Source of the DNA: Paenibacillus sp. PK3_47
Lineage (GTDB): Bacteria; Bacillota; Bacilli; Paenibacillales; Paenibacillaceae
Length of the DNA: 64,000 nucleotides
Assembly: GCF_023520895.1 (NCBI RefSeq)
Contig: NZ_CP026029.1
Coordinates: 3,472,001 to 3,536,000, forward strand
Direction of reading: 5' to 3'
In this document: positions 37,028 to 45,908 of the stretch, one piece after another
How the letters are laid out: each line of letters begins with the position of its first letter
Position numbering within the stretch: the first letter of the stretch is position 1
Notes under the pieces: model-generated
What the model was told of the DNA's origin: nothing
The model's database searches: none
Seen by the model: only the letters and a program-made list of their open reading frames with translations
Made by a program: the position numbers and the translations under genes

Positions 37028-37329
37028 TTGTTCACCGCCTGTTGACTAATATGAAGTTGCCGAGATACCTCAGCCTCAGTTAGATCTTGGTAATACAGCT
37101 TCTCAATAATTAACTTTCCTTGAGGAGGTAAAGTATCAAGCAACGCTCGGGTACAAAAATCATCTTCATGTGACGCATTACTTATTTTAAAGGAAGTTAC
37201 ATTATCCAAAAACGAGCATTCATGATTCGTAATTTTCTTAGACCGATACTGTACTCTCCAGCCAATACGATAAATCTCACTTTTATACTGTTCGTACACA
37301 GTTATCTGATTTTTCACAGTAATGTTCAC
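36979..37329 (-). CDS. Region-4-like half of a split sigma factor
   Basis: 116-residue protein with a C-terminal sigma-70 region 4 helix-turn-helix (LPPQGKLIIEKLYYQDLTEA then VSRQLHISQQAVNKWKRK, residues about 66-108), preceded by a basic tyrosine-rich segment. It lacks region 2, which is supplied by the overlapping downstream gene. Similar partial sigma factors (SigO, Xpf of PBSX, UviA) drive prophage or bacteriocin genes. The start follows AGGGAGAGGTGAAC. The promoter carries a LexA box, so DNA damage is the likely inducer. Confidence 0.65.
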   Translation of the reverse strand: MNITVKNQITVYEQYKSEIYRIGWRVQYRSKKITNHECSFLDNVTSFKISNASHEDDFCTRALLDTLPPQGKLIIEKLYYQDLTEAEVSRQLHISQQAVNKWKRKMINQLSQMMNL

Positions 37330-37388
37330 CTCTCCCTTGATGAGTTGTTTTAAATGTAGGGAAAAAATGGCATTATTTTTACAACTTA

Positions 37389-37437
37389 AAGAACATATGT
37401 TCTTATTTACTATACTATTTTATTTTATATTTGTGAA
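37389..37437 (-). promoter_or_regulatory. LexA-box promoter of the split sigma operon
   Basis: On the minus strand a -35 TTCACA (37437-37432), a 17-base spacer and -10 TATAGT (37414-37409) precede a perfect palindrome AAGAACATATGTTCTT (37404-37389). The core GAACATATGTTC equals the centre of the B. subtilis LexA consensus CGAACATATGTTCG. The box covers the transcription start, as expected for repression. Confidence 0.75.
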
Positions 37438-37489
37438 TATAAGCTAAATCTACTTTGAGCATATATAACAATAAGTTAGGAAGAAGATT

Positions 37490-37645
37490 ATGGCCACGGC
37501 GGAAGTAGATTTGTTAAATATAAACGTTGGTTTTCCAGTAACACTGTGCCTTAAATTAACTAGTTGCGTATATAAACACTGAGGGAAATTAGATGAAGTA
37601 ATTGCCTTTATTAATGAACTATTAAAACAGAATTCTATTAAGTAA
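37490..37645 (+). pseudogene. Small ORF interrupted by one TGA
   Basis: A 51-codon frame from ATG 37490 to TAA 37645 contains a single TGA at 37580. After it comes GKLDEVIAFINELLKQNSIK, which reads like a genuine helical protein end. AGGAAGAAG lies before the ATG. It is either a decayed small gene or two small pieces. The rest of 37331-37842 is AT-rich with no other gene seen. Confidence 0.35.
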
Positions 37646-37842
37646 AGGGGGAAATGCGAAAAGTAATTCTATCACTTTAAAATTAATAAAACTGGTATCA
37701 TCTTCTAAGTACTGAAATGAAACAATAATTATGTTCATTGGTTGTAATAGCTTATTCAAAAACTCCCTTATATGTGAGAAGCAAATAAAGTGGCCAGCTT
37801 CTTAGTCTGATCAGATATAAAAAATTAAGGGAGAGAATAGAT

Positions 37843-38514
37843 ATGGCGTACACTTATGCAAGTTATACCGCTTCAAATGGAGTAGTATTATATACACTTA
37901 AGACTTCTCCAAACAATGTTTATATAAAAAATATTGGTAGTGTACCGGTCACAGGACAAAGTACGACTGGTGTTAATGGAGGCTATTTTGACCCCAATAC
38001 AGGTAACTTGCTTCAAATTGCTGTAAATAATGACGTGGCTGTAAATGGAACCGGATATGGGGGAGGATCTGCAAATCTTGGTTCAGTTCCGAGAGGAACT
38101 TTAGTATGGGATAGTACTGAAAGTCAATTCTCAGTACAGGTTAAGCAGACAAAGGATCAATTAGCTGTGGTGAAACGAACTGCTTATTGGGCACAAGGAG
38201 GTATCAGTATGTCCCTGAATAGCGATAGTACATGGGCTGCTCAAGCGGACAGTGAAAATATGCAAAACAGAACTGGATCTGTAGAGAGAACCGGACTGGT
38301 TTATAATAGTACTAATAACATCTGGTTAGTTGTAACACCAACCAAATGCACCGCAGCGGCATTTAGAACTGCCATTAAAGAAAAAGTAGGATCAGGTACT
38401 CTTGTTAACGGGATTTTCTTGGACGGTGGTAGTTCTACTCAAATAACTTCTGCTGAAAAGACATATGGAGCCTCGACTCGGCCCGTTTACCAGATGGTAG
38501 CACTGAGAAGCTAA
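37843..38514 (+). CDS. Phosphodiester glycosidase (NAGPA) domain protein
   Basis: 223-residue single-domain protein of the phosphodiester glycosidase family (NAGPA domain, as in mammalian uncovering enzyme and bacterial exopolysaccharide proteins). The signature motifs are VNGGYFDPNTG near residue 45 and GIFLDGGSSTQI near 198. There is no signal peptide, so it may act in the cytosol, on a phage particle, or be released by lysis. AAGGGAGAG precedes the ATG. It faces away from the LexA-controlled split sigma operon and could be its target. It ends in a strong terminator. Confidence 0.8.
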   Translation: MAYTYASYTASNGVVLYTLKTSPNNVYIKNIGSVPVTGQSTTGVNGGYFDPNTGNLLQIAVNNDVAVNGTGYGGGSANLGSVPRGTLVWDSTESQFSVQVKQTKDQLAVVKRTAYWAQGGISMSLNSDSTWAAQADSENMQNRTGSVERTGLVYNSTNNIWLVVTPTKCTAAAFRTAIKEKVGSGTLVNGIFLDGGSSTQITSAEKTYGASTRPVYQMVALRS

Positions 38515-38551
38515 ACTTTTATCTACGCATTCTTCCTCAGCAATAAAAAAC

Positions 38552-38590
38552 CATTCCCCGTTGTGTTCTGACGGGGAATGCTTTTATTTT
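38552..38590 (+). terminator. Strong intrinsic terminator
   Basis: CATTCCCCGT (38552-38561) pairs with ACGGGGAATG (38571-38580), followed by CTTTTATTTTTTTT. Confidence 0.92.
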
Positions 38591-38644
38591 TTTTGATTTA
38601 TGTAAAGATTAAAATTCATGGAATAATTAATTCATACAGAGCAA

Positions 38645-38671
38645 GTAACTTTTTTGATTAAGGTTCGTCTA
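38645..38671 (+). promoter_or_regulatory. ECF-type promoter, site 1
   Basis: GTAACTTTTT (-35 type) and TTCGTCTA (-10 type) in a 27-base frame, identical in both motifs and in spacing to 48627-48653. It lies 37 bases before the lipoprotein gene. A typical extracytoplasmic-function sigma promoter layout. Confidence 0.6.
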
Positions 38672-38708
38672 TAATAAGAGAATTGTATAAGAATGGAGGA
38701 ATTATAAA

Positions 38709-39200
38709 ATGAATACAATTTGCAAATGTATTGGTGGAGCTTTGGTTATAGGTATATTAGCCGGTTGTGCTGATAATTCCACAAATATTAGACAAGAACC
38801 TGCTAATCAGCAGGTGGAAAATTCTGCGACCCAACTACCGTCGAATCAAAGTGAATTTAGGTCAGGTGTATTCATTGATTTACAAGATGTTAATGATAAC
38901 TTGTTTAATGAAGAAATTAAAAACAGTTTAAGTATATTGATGGATGCTCTAGTAAACAAGAATGAGCAAGACTTCAAGAAAGCCTTTGCCGATAATCAAT
39001 CTGCCGAAGCACATAACTTCATGTTTGGAAAAGATTATTCATTTGACAAGATAAATACCATCGAACAAGACTCAGCTGGAAGAACTATTGTTTCTTTGGT
39101 AGTTAAGATTAAAGATGATTCAGATATTCAAGAACACAATCTTTTCTTTTATTTTGTAAAGGATGATCAGGGGAGTTGGGGATTGAGAACTATAGATTAA
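38709..39200 (+). CDS. Small lipoprotein
   Basis: 163-residue predicted lipoprotein. Signal GGALVIGILAGC ends in the lipobox with Cys 20. The mature part is acidic and helical, with an Asn/Gln-rich start and a fold ending in FFYFVKDDQGSWGLRTID, reminiscent of small NTF2-like or DUF4878-like domains, not certain. GGAGGAATTATAAA precedes the ATG. It shares an ECF-type promoter with the copper-amine-oxidase-N gene at 48.7 kb, so a cell-envelope stress role is inferred. Confidence 0.7.
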   Translation: MNTICKCIGGALVIGILAGCADNSTNIRQEPANQQVENSATQLPSNQSEFRSGVFIDLQDVNDNLFNEEIKNSLSILMDALVNKNEQDFKKAFADNQSAEAHNFMFGKDYSFDKINTIEQDSAGRTIVSLVVKIKDDSDIQEHNLFFYFVKDDQGSWGLRTID

Positions 39201-39250
39201 TTTATAACGGCAAAGTTATTAAATTGATAATTAGCAGAAATATTTAATGA

Positions 39251-39277
39251 GGGCTTCTGATTAACAGGAGTCTTTTT
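39251..39277 (+). terminator. Intrinsic terminator of the lipoprotein gene
   Basis: GGCTTCTG (39252-39259) pairs with CAGGAGTC (39265-39272) imperfectly, followed by TTTTT. Confidence 0.75.
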
Positions 39278-39386
39278 CTGTTTGTTATGTAGGAATTTCA
39301 TGGAATTATACGGAGGATTGGGCTATCATTATTTTGTGCAGAGCAAGTGTTAGAGATTGAATTTGAACAACATGACGGGGGTACAT

Positions 39387-39716
39387 ATGGACAAATTAAT
39401 CGAGAAAATTATAGAGTTCCGCGACGAGAGGGACTGGAAGCAATTCCATGATCCCAAGGATCTGGCGCTCTCAATCACGCTGGAGTCTAGCGAACTGCTG
39501 GAGCTTTTTCAATGGAAGAACAGCCAGCAAGCCATAGAGCAACATTATTCCGACATGCAGGACGAGATCGCTGATATTCTCATCTACACGTTAACGCTCG
39601 CTCATGATTTGCAAATCGACGTAAAGGATGCCATCCTTCAGAAAATAAACAAAAACGCGGAGAAATATCCGGTATCTAGTTCTAAGGGAAGCTCGCAAAA
39701 AAGCACACGGCAGTGA
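39387..39716 (+). CDS. MazG-like nucleotide pyrophosphohydrolase
   Basis: 109-residue all-alpha NTP pyrophosphatase. The metal-binding motifs ITLESSELLELFQW (ExxE) and DEIADILIYTLTLA (ExxD) are intact. It hydrolyses non-canonical or regular NTPs to NMP. ATG 39387 follows GGGGGTACAT; the in-frame TTG at 39357 is less likely. It starts 19 bases upstream of the DUF2075 nuclease-helicase gene, a pairing seen in other bacilli and consistent with a defence role through nucleotide depletion or clean-up. Confidence 0.85.
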   Translation: MDKLIEKIIEFRDERDWKQFHDPKDLALSITLESSELLELFQWKNSQQAIEQHYSDMQDEIADILIYTLTLAHDLQIDVKDAILQKINKNAEKYPVSSSKGSSQKSTRQ

Positions 39717-39735
39717 ACGAATAGGGGAGAACACC

Positions 39736-40974
39736 ATGATTATCTACGAATCGACCAAGCAGCAATTTATGAATGATGTCACCGAAGATAGTATTGCGGT
39801 TAAGATTCATAACCAGTTCGTGCTAAAAGCCGGCAGGGTTTCCATGGGCGAAATCAATGCATGGAATAATTCGATGAACTACCTATATAAAGTACTGAAC
39901 ACACCGACCATTCCAGATGACGTAGGAATCGCGATTGAATATAAAATTCCAGCGTCCTCGAGAAGAATAGATTTCATGATTACGGGCTTGAACGAACAGG
40001 ATCAATACTCCGTCGTCATTATTGAGCTTAAGCAATGGACAGAAGTTGAAGCGGTTGAGGATGCAGATGGCCTTGTTAAAACATACTTTAACCGAACAAA
40101 GACGAGAACGCAGCATCCTTCTTATCAGGCTTGGTCTTATGCCCAGCTGATTAGCGAATATAACGAGACCGTGCAGAATGAAGCAGTGCAGCTCTATCCG
40201 TGTGCCTATTTACATAATTATGTACAGACCGATAACGATCCTCTGGTGCATCCTGTCTATAATCAATACCTGGAGGGTGCTCCTATCTTCTCAAAGGGAG
40301 ATGCTCTAAAGTTAAGAGGATTTATCTCAACTTACATTAAGAAAACGGATAGAACCAAATCGCTGTACCTCATTGAACATGGCAAAATTAAACCCTCAAA
40401 GTCGCTGCAGGATTCACTTCTCAGCATGCTGCAGGGAAATCAAGAATTCATCATGATTGACGATCAGAAGGTAGTATATGAGGAAGCGTTAAGATTGGCC
40501 CAGCAAGCCCAGGCGGGAAAGAAACAAGTCTTGATTGTCGAAGGAGGCCCGGGGACAGGGAAGTCTGTTCTCGGAATTAATCTTCTGGTAGAGCTTACGG
40601 CCCGGGAACTCGTCTGCCAATATGTACCCAAGAATAGTGCACCTCGTGCCGTATATATGAAAAAGCTGCAGAAAAACGTGAAGAAGTCGGTTATTGATAA
40701 CCTATTCAAGGGATCAGGCGTTTACTATGAAGCTTTGCCCAATGAATTTGATTGCTTGATTGTTGATGAGGCGCATCGCTTAAATGATAAGTCGGGTCTG
40801 TTCAAAAATAAAGGAATGAATCAAACCATGGAGATTATCCGTGCTTCCCGGTTTTCAGTGTTTTTTATCGATGAATATCAGAAGATCGCGATGCACGATG
40901 TTGGCAGCAAAGAGCAGATTAGACAATATGCGGAGCAATGTAATATTACTGCGTCTCAGGCGTGTTTTTTTTAG
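39736..40974 (+). pseudogene. DUF2075 nuclease-helicase, C-terminally truncated
   Basis: 412 residues of a protein that is normally over 600. The N-terminal part has a PD-(D/E)XK nuclease pattern (SSRRIDFMITG then VVIIELKQW, Asp about 76 and ExK about 97). From about residue 265 a superfamily 1 helicase-like P-loop domain follows: Walker A GGPGTGKSV, Walker B LIVDEAHRL and FFIDEYQKI. The frame ends abruptly after ASQACFF at an eight-T run, losing the remaining helicase motifs, so the protein is probably inactive unless a truncated form works alone. GGGGAGAACACC precedes the ATG. Confidence 0.75.
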
Positions 40975-41100
40975 TATACTACTTTGCATTAGTAAACAAC
41001 GGGCAGCAACCCGAGAACCACTATTTCAAGAATGTCAAAGAATATTTAAAAGGTTTTTTTTATATAACTTTATGGACAATAAAATAATTAAAGGGGTGTG
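40975..41100 (+). pseudogene. Possible coding remnant after the truncated helicase
   Basis: A short open stretch (about 40999-41091) reads VNNGQQPENHYFKNVKEYLK and resembles a protein tail but has no start. It may mark the junction where the end of the helicase gene was lost. Confidence 0.3.
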
Positions 41101-41105
41101 AATAT

Positions 41106-42386
41106 GTGTTAGATGAAAGGATAAAACAAGGAATATATGGTCTTTCGAAAGGGACTAGTATAAATGATATTGTTACAACATGGTTAATGATGGGTGATAC
41201 AACCGAAGATAAAGTATCTATTATATCCTTAGATAATTATCACCGAAGTGCATACCCCATGGATTTGAAGGATTTAATTAATACTACTGATAGTCATTTC
41301 ATATCTTACTTTGAAACCGATAAACTTTATTTTATTGATAATGATTTACTACATGAGACATATATGAATGGTGAGAAGGACACCATATTTAGGCTTGATT
41401 ATTCTATAATGCTTGATACTAACTATGCTAGCTATATTCACAAATTCATAAATTTTGATTGGTCTACGCTTAATAATGAAGTGTTTTCTTCTATTGATTT
41501 ACTTATTAGAAATAATTTTAATTATGATCATATTTTTTACATGATAGAGAACTATAAGAATTCTTTTGTGAATATAGAAGGAGAAAGCGCAGAGGCAATT
41601 AAGGACAAAAAGACAAAGTTATATCAAAACTTGGTTAGTCTTGAGCTCTTTAAAAGTATTAATAGAGAAAAATATATAAGTACAGGAAGGTTACATTATG
41701 ATATTACAGAAAATGAAGCACAATTATTAGCGGATCAAACATTTAACGGAATCTATAATTCTGCACATGCAACCGAAATGTTGGATTATTACTTTTCTAT
41801 ACAGAGACAAATGGTACTCTTAATAATTGGCATAATGCAAATAAAATTTGGTCCCAAAATAACAGTGCAAAAAAAACTACAAAGGCTGTTTGAATACTGC
41901 ACCAATGTTGTCGGTACTTACTTCGATAGAGAGATGGTTATTGCTCACAAGTATTTCAGTTCGCAAAATGATGTTAAAATTCTCAATAAAATTAATAAGG
42001 GAATACGGGCCGAAAAAATATTGCACCTCATTGAAAATATAGCGTGGGATTTTTCTGTTCCAAGGATTATGGAACGACAGCTCATACTTGGTGGACAGGG
42101 AAGATACTTTATTCCTTTTTTTCTTAGTAATGATCAAAATTTAAGAGAACTGTTACGACTTTTCAAAGTTAAAGGAATTATATATAGTAAATCAAATTAC
42201 TTTTTCATACCTTTCAATGGAACTAATAGTCAAATGTATTTTGAGGCCCATAAGTTTAAGATTGAACCATACTTTACTGAAGAAGCACTTCTACGTAGAG
42301 CAGAAATAAAAGCTTATAACCAAGATAATCTTCCACAGGTGATTAACAGGGAGTTTGAAAAATTATTAAGCATTTTATGTATATGA
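41106..42386 (+). CDS. AT-rich hypothetical protein in the defence island
   Basis: 426-residue mostly helical protein of unrecognised family, no signal peptide. Landmarks are RLDYSIMLDTNYASYIHKF near residue 100 (a hydrophobic strand ending in DTN, as at the start of PIN-like nucleases), a hydrophobic helix MVLLIIGIMQIKFG, and IENIAWDFSVPRIMERQ in the C-terminal half. It starts at GTG 41106, 8 bases after AGGGGTG; the ATG at 41104 meets a stop at once. The coding sequence is far more AT-rich than its neighbours, which points to recent transfer. Position between a broken nuclease-helicase and a McrBC-like pair suggests a defence function (inference). Confidence 0.65.
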   Translation: MLDERIKQGIYGLSKGTSINDIVTTWLMMGDTTEDKVSIISLDNYHRSAYPMDLKDLINTTDSHFISYFETDKLYFIDNDLLHETYMNGEKDTIFRLDYSIMLDTNYASYIHKFINFDWSTLNNEVFSSIDLLIRNNFNYDHIFYMIENYKNSFVNIEGESAEAIKDKKTKLYQNLVSLELFKSINREKYISTGRLHYDITENEAQLLADQTFNGIYNSAHATEMLDYYFSIQRQMVLLIIGIMQIKFGPKITVQKKLQRLFEYCTNVVGTYFDREMVIAHKYFSSQNDVKILNKINKGIRAEKILHLIENIAWDFSVPRIMERQLILGGQGRYFIPFFLSNDQNLRELLRLFKVKGIIYSKSNYFFIPFNGTNSQMYFEAHKFKIEPYFTEEALLRRAEIKAYNQDNLPQVINREFEKLLSILCI

Positions 42387-42621
42387 AAATTCCGTTTTCA
42401 ACTTAGGAATTTTGAATGGAATTATTGAGTATCACTCTCCCTTGAAACAAAGTATATATATTTATTTATAATCCATATTTAAAATAATTCACTGATAATG
42501 CAATTTGTTTAATCTAAAGTTTTTGAGAACTTGATAATCGTATTAAAGCAAAATTCACCTTGTGTACAATAAATTTATCCACTACAGCTGATACCTCACT
42601 AACTGAATATGAGGAGATTGA

Positions 42622-42816
42622 ATGCACTACAGCATCACATGCGTATCATGACGATGAAAAGCGCCTCAACTGATTGAATTCGGTTAGGAATCCAAGGATC
42701 AGGGAGTTCCATTTAGTCGCAATGAAGCGGTTCAGGCCCAGAACCGAAAAATGGAAGAATTCATCAATTGGCTATATCAGGACAAGAGTCGACATGCAGC
42801 ACCATTACGTCATTAA
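42622..42816 (+). pseudogene. Decayed gene fragment 1
   Basis: After GAGGAG an ATG frame with three in-frame stops continues as ESKDQGVPFSRNEAVQAQNR then KMEEFINWLYQDK, a clear protein-like segment ending at TAA 42816. Family unknown. It belongs to a run of remnants that fills 42387-43656. Confidence 0.5.
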
Positions 42817-42968
42817 GTATCCGTGATCACTGTCAAGAAGGTGATGGGGATGAGCTTCAACTCATATTCTATTTTTGGACTGTCCAACGACGGTCCTTTT
42901 CTTTGGTCTACACTCCGCTTAAAGGGGTATCTTCCTCTATTGTCGAATAACCATACATATTGTAAATC

Positions 42969-43151
42969 TGGATCAAACGAGGTTTTGTTAGGCTGAGTAA
43001 GTTATTGTCTCTCTTCAAAAATCCTACTATAAGCCGGCGTAGTGCGAAAGGCACAAGCTCCACAGTCAAAACCGATGTTGCTTCCACACGAATCGTAGAG
43101 ATGGGCGAGTATAAAAAATATTTAATTAGACCAGCTGCTTTAGGTCTGTAA
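42969..43151 (+). pseudogene. Decayed gene fragment 2
   Basis: A 60-codon open frame without an ATG, containing SLFKNPTISRRSAKGTSS and EMGEYKKYLIRPAALGL, ending at TAA 43151. Probably the C-terminal part of a lost gene; the family is not recognised. Confidence 0.45.
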
Positions 43152-43303
43152 GTCGTTAAGCGATTTATTGCTTCCTAATCCCAGGTCCCGGACAGGTTAC
43201 GTCCAGGGATCATATAGTAATCTCCCTGCTCTGATTGCTTGTTATTGAGACGAAGAACTAGAATGGAGAAATTAAAGGTGGCCGTTCCGATTAACAATGG
43301 ACG

Positions 43304-43656
43304 ATGAGCGATAATACAAGATGTATAATCGTACATATTAAGGCTGTTGAGAGTTTTCTTAAGGGCGTCTCTAAAGTGAAATTGATATCGATGGTTTCTT
43401 TTGCGATGAAATGTCGCTTTAACATGACCCGAAGCTTCGACAAATTCAATCTGACGAGCTTGTTGTTTGCGAAGTGGAGCTCAGCAAATCCATCTCCAAT
43501 GAGGTGCTGCATTTGAGAACAGAATGTCCCGAACCATTATTTTCTCAAGTGAAAATTGAATCAATCTATGACCAGCTGAGCCAAGCTAACATTACAGATT
43601 CAGGGATCCGCAAGTTTCATGTGGAAAAGATTAAAACTACCAAAACCGTTAACTAG
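43304..43656 (+). pseudogene. Frameshifted gene remnant upstream of the McrB-like gene
   Basis: Coding character moves between frames: AVESFLKGVSKVKLISMV in one frame, then QIQSDELVVCEVELSKSISN and FSQVKIESIYDQLSQANITD in another, ending at TAG 43656, 15 bases before the McrB-like start. At least one frameshift and one stop break it. It may be the lost 5' neighbour of the restriction module. Confidence 0.55.
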
Positions 43657-43670
43657 TCTTGGAGGACAAC

Positions 43671-45908
43671 ATGCCATTACCCGAATTAATCACACAGATT
43701 TTCAAGCGTAAGCAAAAATCATACAAGATGGTCCTGATCTTATCTTTAATTGAAGAACTGAGAGCAACCCATCAGGAGAGGGTCTCGTTCGATCGCGTTA
43801 AAGATCGGTTCCTTAACTATTTCATTGCTGAACAAGAAAGAGGTAACCGAGTCGACCAGCCACCAGGACGGGAACTATGGAAAGATGCATCCAAAAGTCA
43901 GCTTAAAGATATTATTAACAGCCCTGTTAATGCGCTCTCGCAGATTTTGTTTGTGAATTCAGAGGATAACACTATAGGTTTTCATAGCCAGATTCAAAGA
44001 CAGCTAGGGGAACAGGAGCTCACACAACTGGAGAGGCATGCCAATGAAGAGCTAGAATCCTATAACTCGGCCTTGCAACATTTTTCTTTACGAGGTTATC
44101 TAGAAGGGATTATGTCGGAGTATACTTCTGCCAAAAGAGAGACGTTTGCGGGGCATTCCTTAGGAACTCTGTTTCGGCAGACTCTCCCTTCTGAGCTTAG
44201 AAAGCTACCCTTCTTAGACGATCAATACAAAATTCAAGGATCGGTTGGACAAGGGAATTGGGCCACTGTTCCTTGGCTTGCAATTATGGACAAACGCATC
44301 ACGGAAACGACACAACGTGGGGAATATGTTGTATATCTGTTCGCTGAGGATATGAGTGAAGTCTATCTTACGTTTAACCAAGGCGTGACGTTGCCCATTC
44401 AGGAGAGGGGACGTAGAGAGGGCTATGCTTATCTGCGCAATCGTACACAAGAAATCCGGGAACTCCTGCCCCTTACCCATATGAATAAGGATGAGGATAT
44501 CCATCTAGTTAGTAGTGGTTTAGGCCAAGACTATCAGGTATCAACCGTCGCTTATATTAAGTATGAAAGAGAAGCCGTTCCGAACGACGAACAACTTATT
44601 CAAGATCTCCAGAATGTGATAGAAGATTACCGTCTATATGTGAACAACATGACCTCTACAGGTAATGAAGTTAATGAAGAGGAAGTGGAACTATTGCCAC
44701 AAACACCTGAGCCACTAGAGGACAACCAGATAACAACCCTCCTCCACCAAATCCAATCCCACATCCGCCGCAAAGGCTTCTTCTTCCCGGAGCACCTCAT
44801 CGAGAACTTTTACTTGTCGCTGAAGACCAAGCCGTTTGTCATCTTGGCGGGCATATCGGGCACGGGGAAGACGCGGCTGGTGAAGCTGTTTGCAGAGGCA
44901 CTTGGGTCCACGGGGGATAATGGTCAGTTTACCTTGATCCCGGTGCGGCCGGATTGGAGTGATCCTGCGGATCTGCTGGGGTATAAGGATCTATCGGGCA
45001 GGTTCAAGCCGGGTCCGCTCACAGAGGTGTTGGTAGAGGCGCGGCAGCCGGAGAATGGGCATAAGCCTTATTTTATCTGCCTGGATGAGATGAACTTGGC
45101 CCGGGTGGAGCATTACTTCAGTGATCTGTTAAGTGTGCTGGAGACACAGGATTGGCAGGAGGGGAAGATTACCACGCAGGATCTCATCTCTTCTACACTG
45201 CTGGATACGCCGGAGGATCAAGTGAAGTATGGCAGCCTGGGCATCCCGGAGAATGTGTTCCTGATCGGGACGGTGAATATGGACGAGACGACGCATCCTT
45301 TTAGCAAAAAGGTACTCGACCGCGCCAACACGCTGGAGTTCAATTACATCAATCTGCAGCAGTATCCGGACATACGTGAACAGGAAGACGCGGATATTTC
45401 TGCTGATCTTGCGGAGCTGAACCATCTGTTTCTGCGCGCTGATTATTTGCAGCTGGTGGACGCTTATGATGCCAATAAACAACTCGTGGTCCGGACCACG
45501 GAAAGATTGGTTAAGATTAATAGCTTGCTGGAGGACATCCACGCACATGTGGGCTTCCGGGTCCGTGATGCGATTTGCTTCTATATGATCTATAACGAAC
45601 GGTACCAGCTGATGGATGAGGATCAGGCGTTTGACTGGCAGCTGCTGCAAAAGATTTTGCCGCGTATCCAAGGCAGCCACTCCTCGGTGCGACGGGTTTT
45701 GCTGAACTTGATGAAGGTGGCAATTGGTAATGGCGGGGCCGGGATAGTAAACCTTCAAGATCATATGGAGGATGCCTCTCCGCTCTATATGAAATGGGCT
45801 GCGGGCCAGACTCCGCCAACGGCTGTACATCCGCAAAGTGCGCGTAAATTGGCTTTTATGCTTAGGAGGCTGGAGGAAGATGGATTCACCTCATACTGGC
45901 TCTCTTAA
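43671..45908 (+). CDS. McrB-like GTPase/AAA+ subunit of a type IV restriction system
   Basis: About 745 residues. The N-terminal about 340 residues contain a MrcB_N (DUF3578)-like DNA-recognition region (TLFRQTLPSELRKLPFLD, YLFAEDMSEVYLTFNQGV). An acidic linker (EEEVELLPQTPEPLEDNQ) leads to an AAA+ domain: Walker A LAGISGTGKTRL, Walker B FICLDEMNLARVEHY, and GTVNMDETTHPFSKKVLDRAN as sensor and arginine-finger region. In McrBC this motor drives nuclease cleavage of modified DNA. The start at ATG 43671 follows GGAGGACAAC. The DNA is clearly more AT-rich before about 44.7 kb than after it, indicating a hybrid gene. It overlaps the DUF2357 gene by 29 bases. Confidence 0.85.
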   Translation: MPLPELITQIFKRKQKSYKMVLILSLIEELRATHQERVSFDRVKDRFLNYFIAEQERGNRVDQPPGRELWKDASKSQLKDIINSPVNALSQILFVNSEDNTIGFHSQIQRQLGEQELTQLERHANEELESYNSALQHFSLRGYLEGIMSEYTSAKRETFAGHSLGTLFRQTLPSELRKLPFLDDQYKIQGSVGQGNWATVPWLAIMDKRITETTQRGEYVVYLFAEDMSEVYLTFNQGVTLPIQERGRREGYAYLRNRTQEIRELLPLTHMNKDEDIHLVSSGLGQDYQVSTVAYIKYEREAVPNDEQLIQDLQNVIEDYRLYVNNMTSTGNEVNEEEVELLPQTPEPLEDNQITTLLHQIQSHIRRKGFFFPEHLIENFYLSLKTKPFVILAGISGTGKTRLVKLFAEALGSTGDNGQFTLIPVRPDWSDPADLLGYKDLSGRFKPGPLTEVLVEARQPENGHKPYFICLDEMNLARVEHYFSDLLSVLETQDWQEGKITTQDLISSTLLDTPEDQVKYGSLGIPENVFLIGTVNMDETTHPFSKKVLDRANTLEFNYINLQQYPDIREQEDADISADLAELNHLFLRADYLQLVDAYDANKQLVVRTTERLVKINSLLEDIHAHVGFRVRDAICFYMIYNERYQLMDEDQAFDWQLLQKILPRIQGSHSSVRRVLLNLMKVAIGNGGAGIVNLQDHMEDASPLYMKWAAGQTPPTAVHPQSARKLAFMLRRLEEDGFTSYWLS

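Noticed and set aside
36566..38590. Intact prophage
   Set aside because: Only a sigma-like pair and one possible phage-type protein are present; no capsid, tail, integrase or attachment sites seen.
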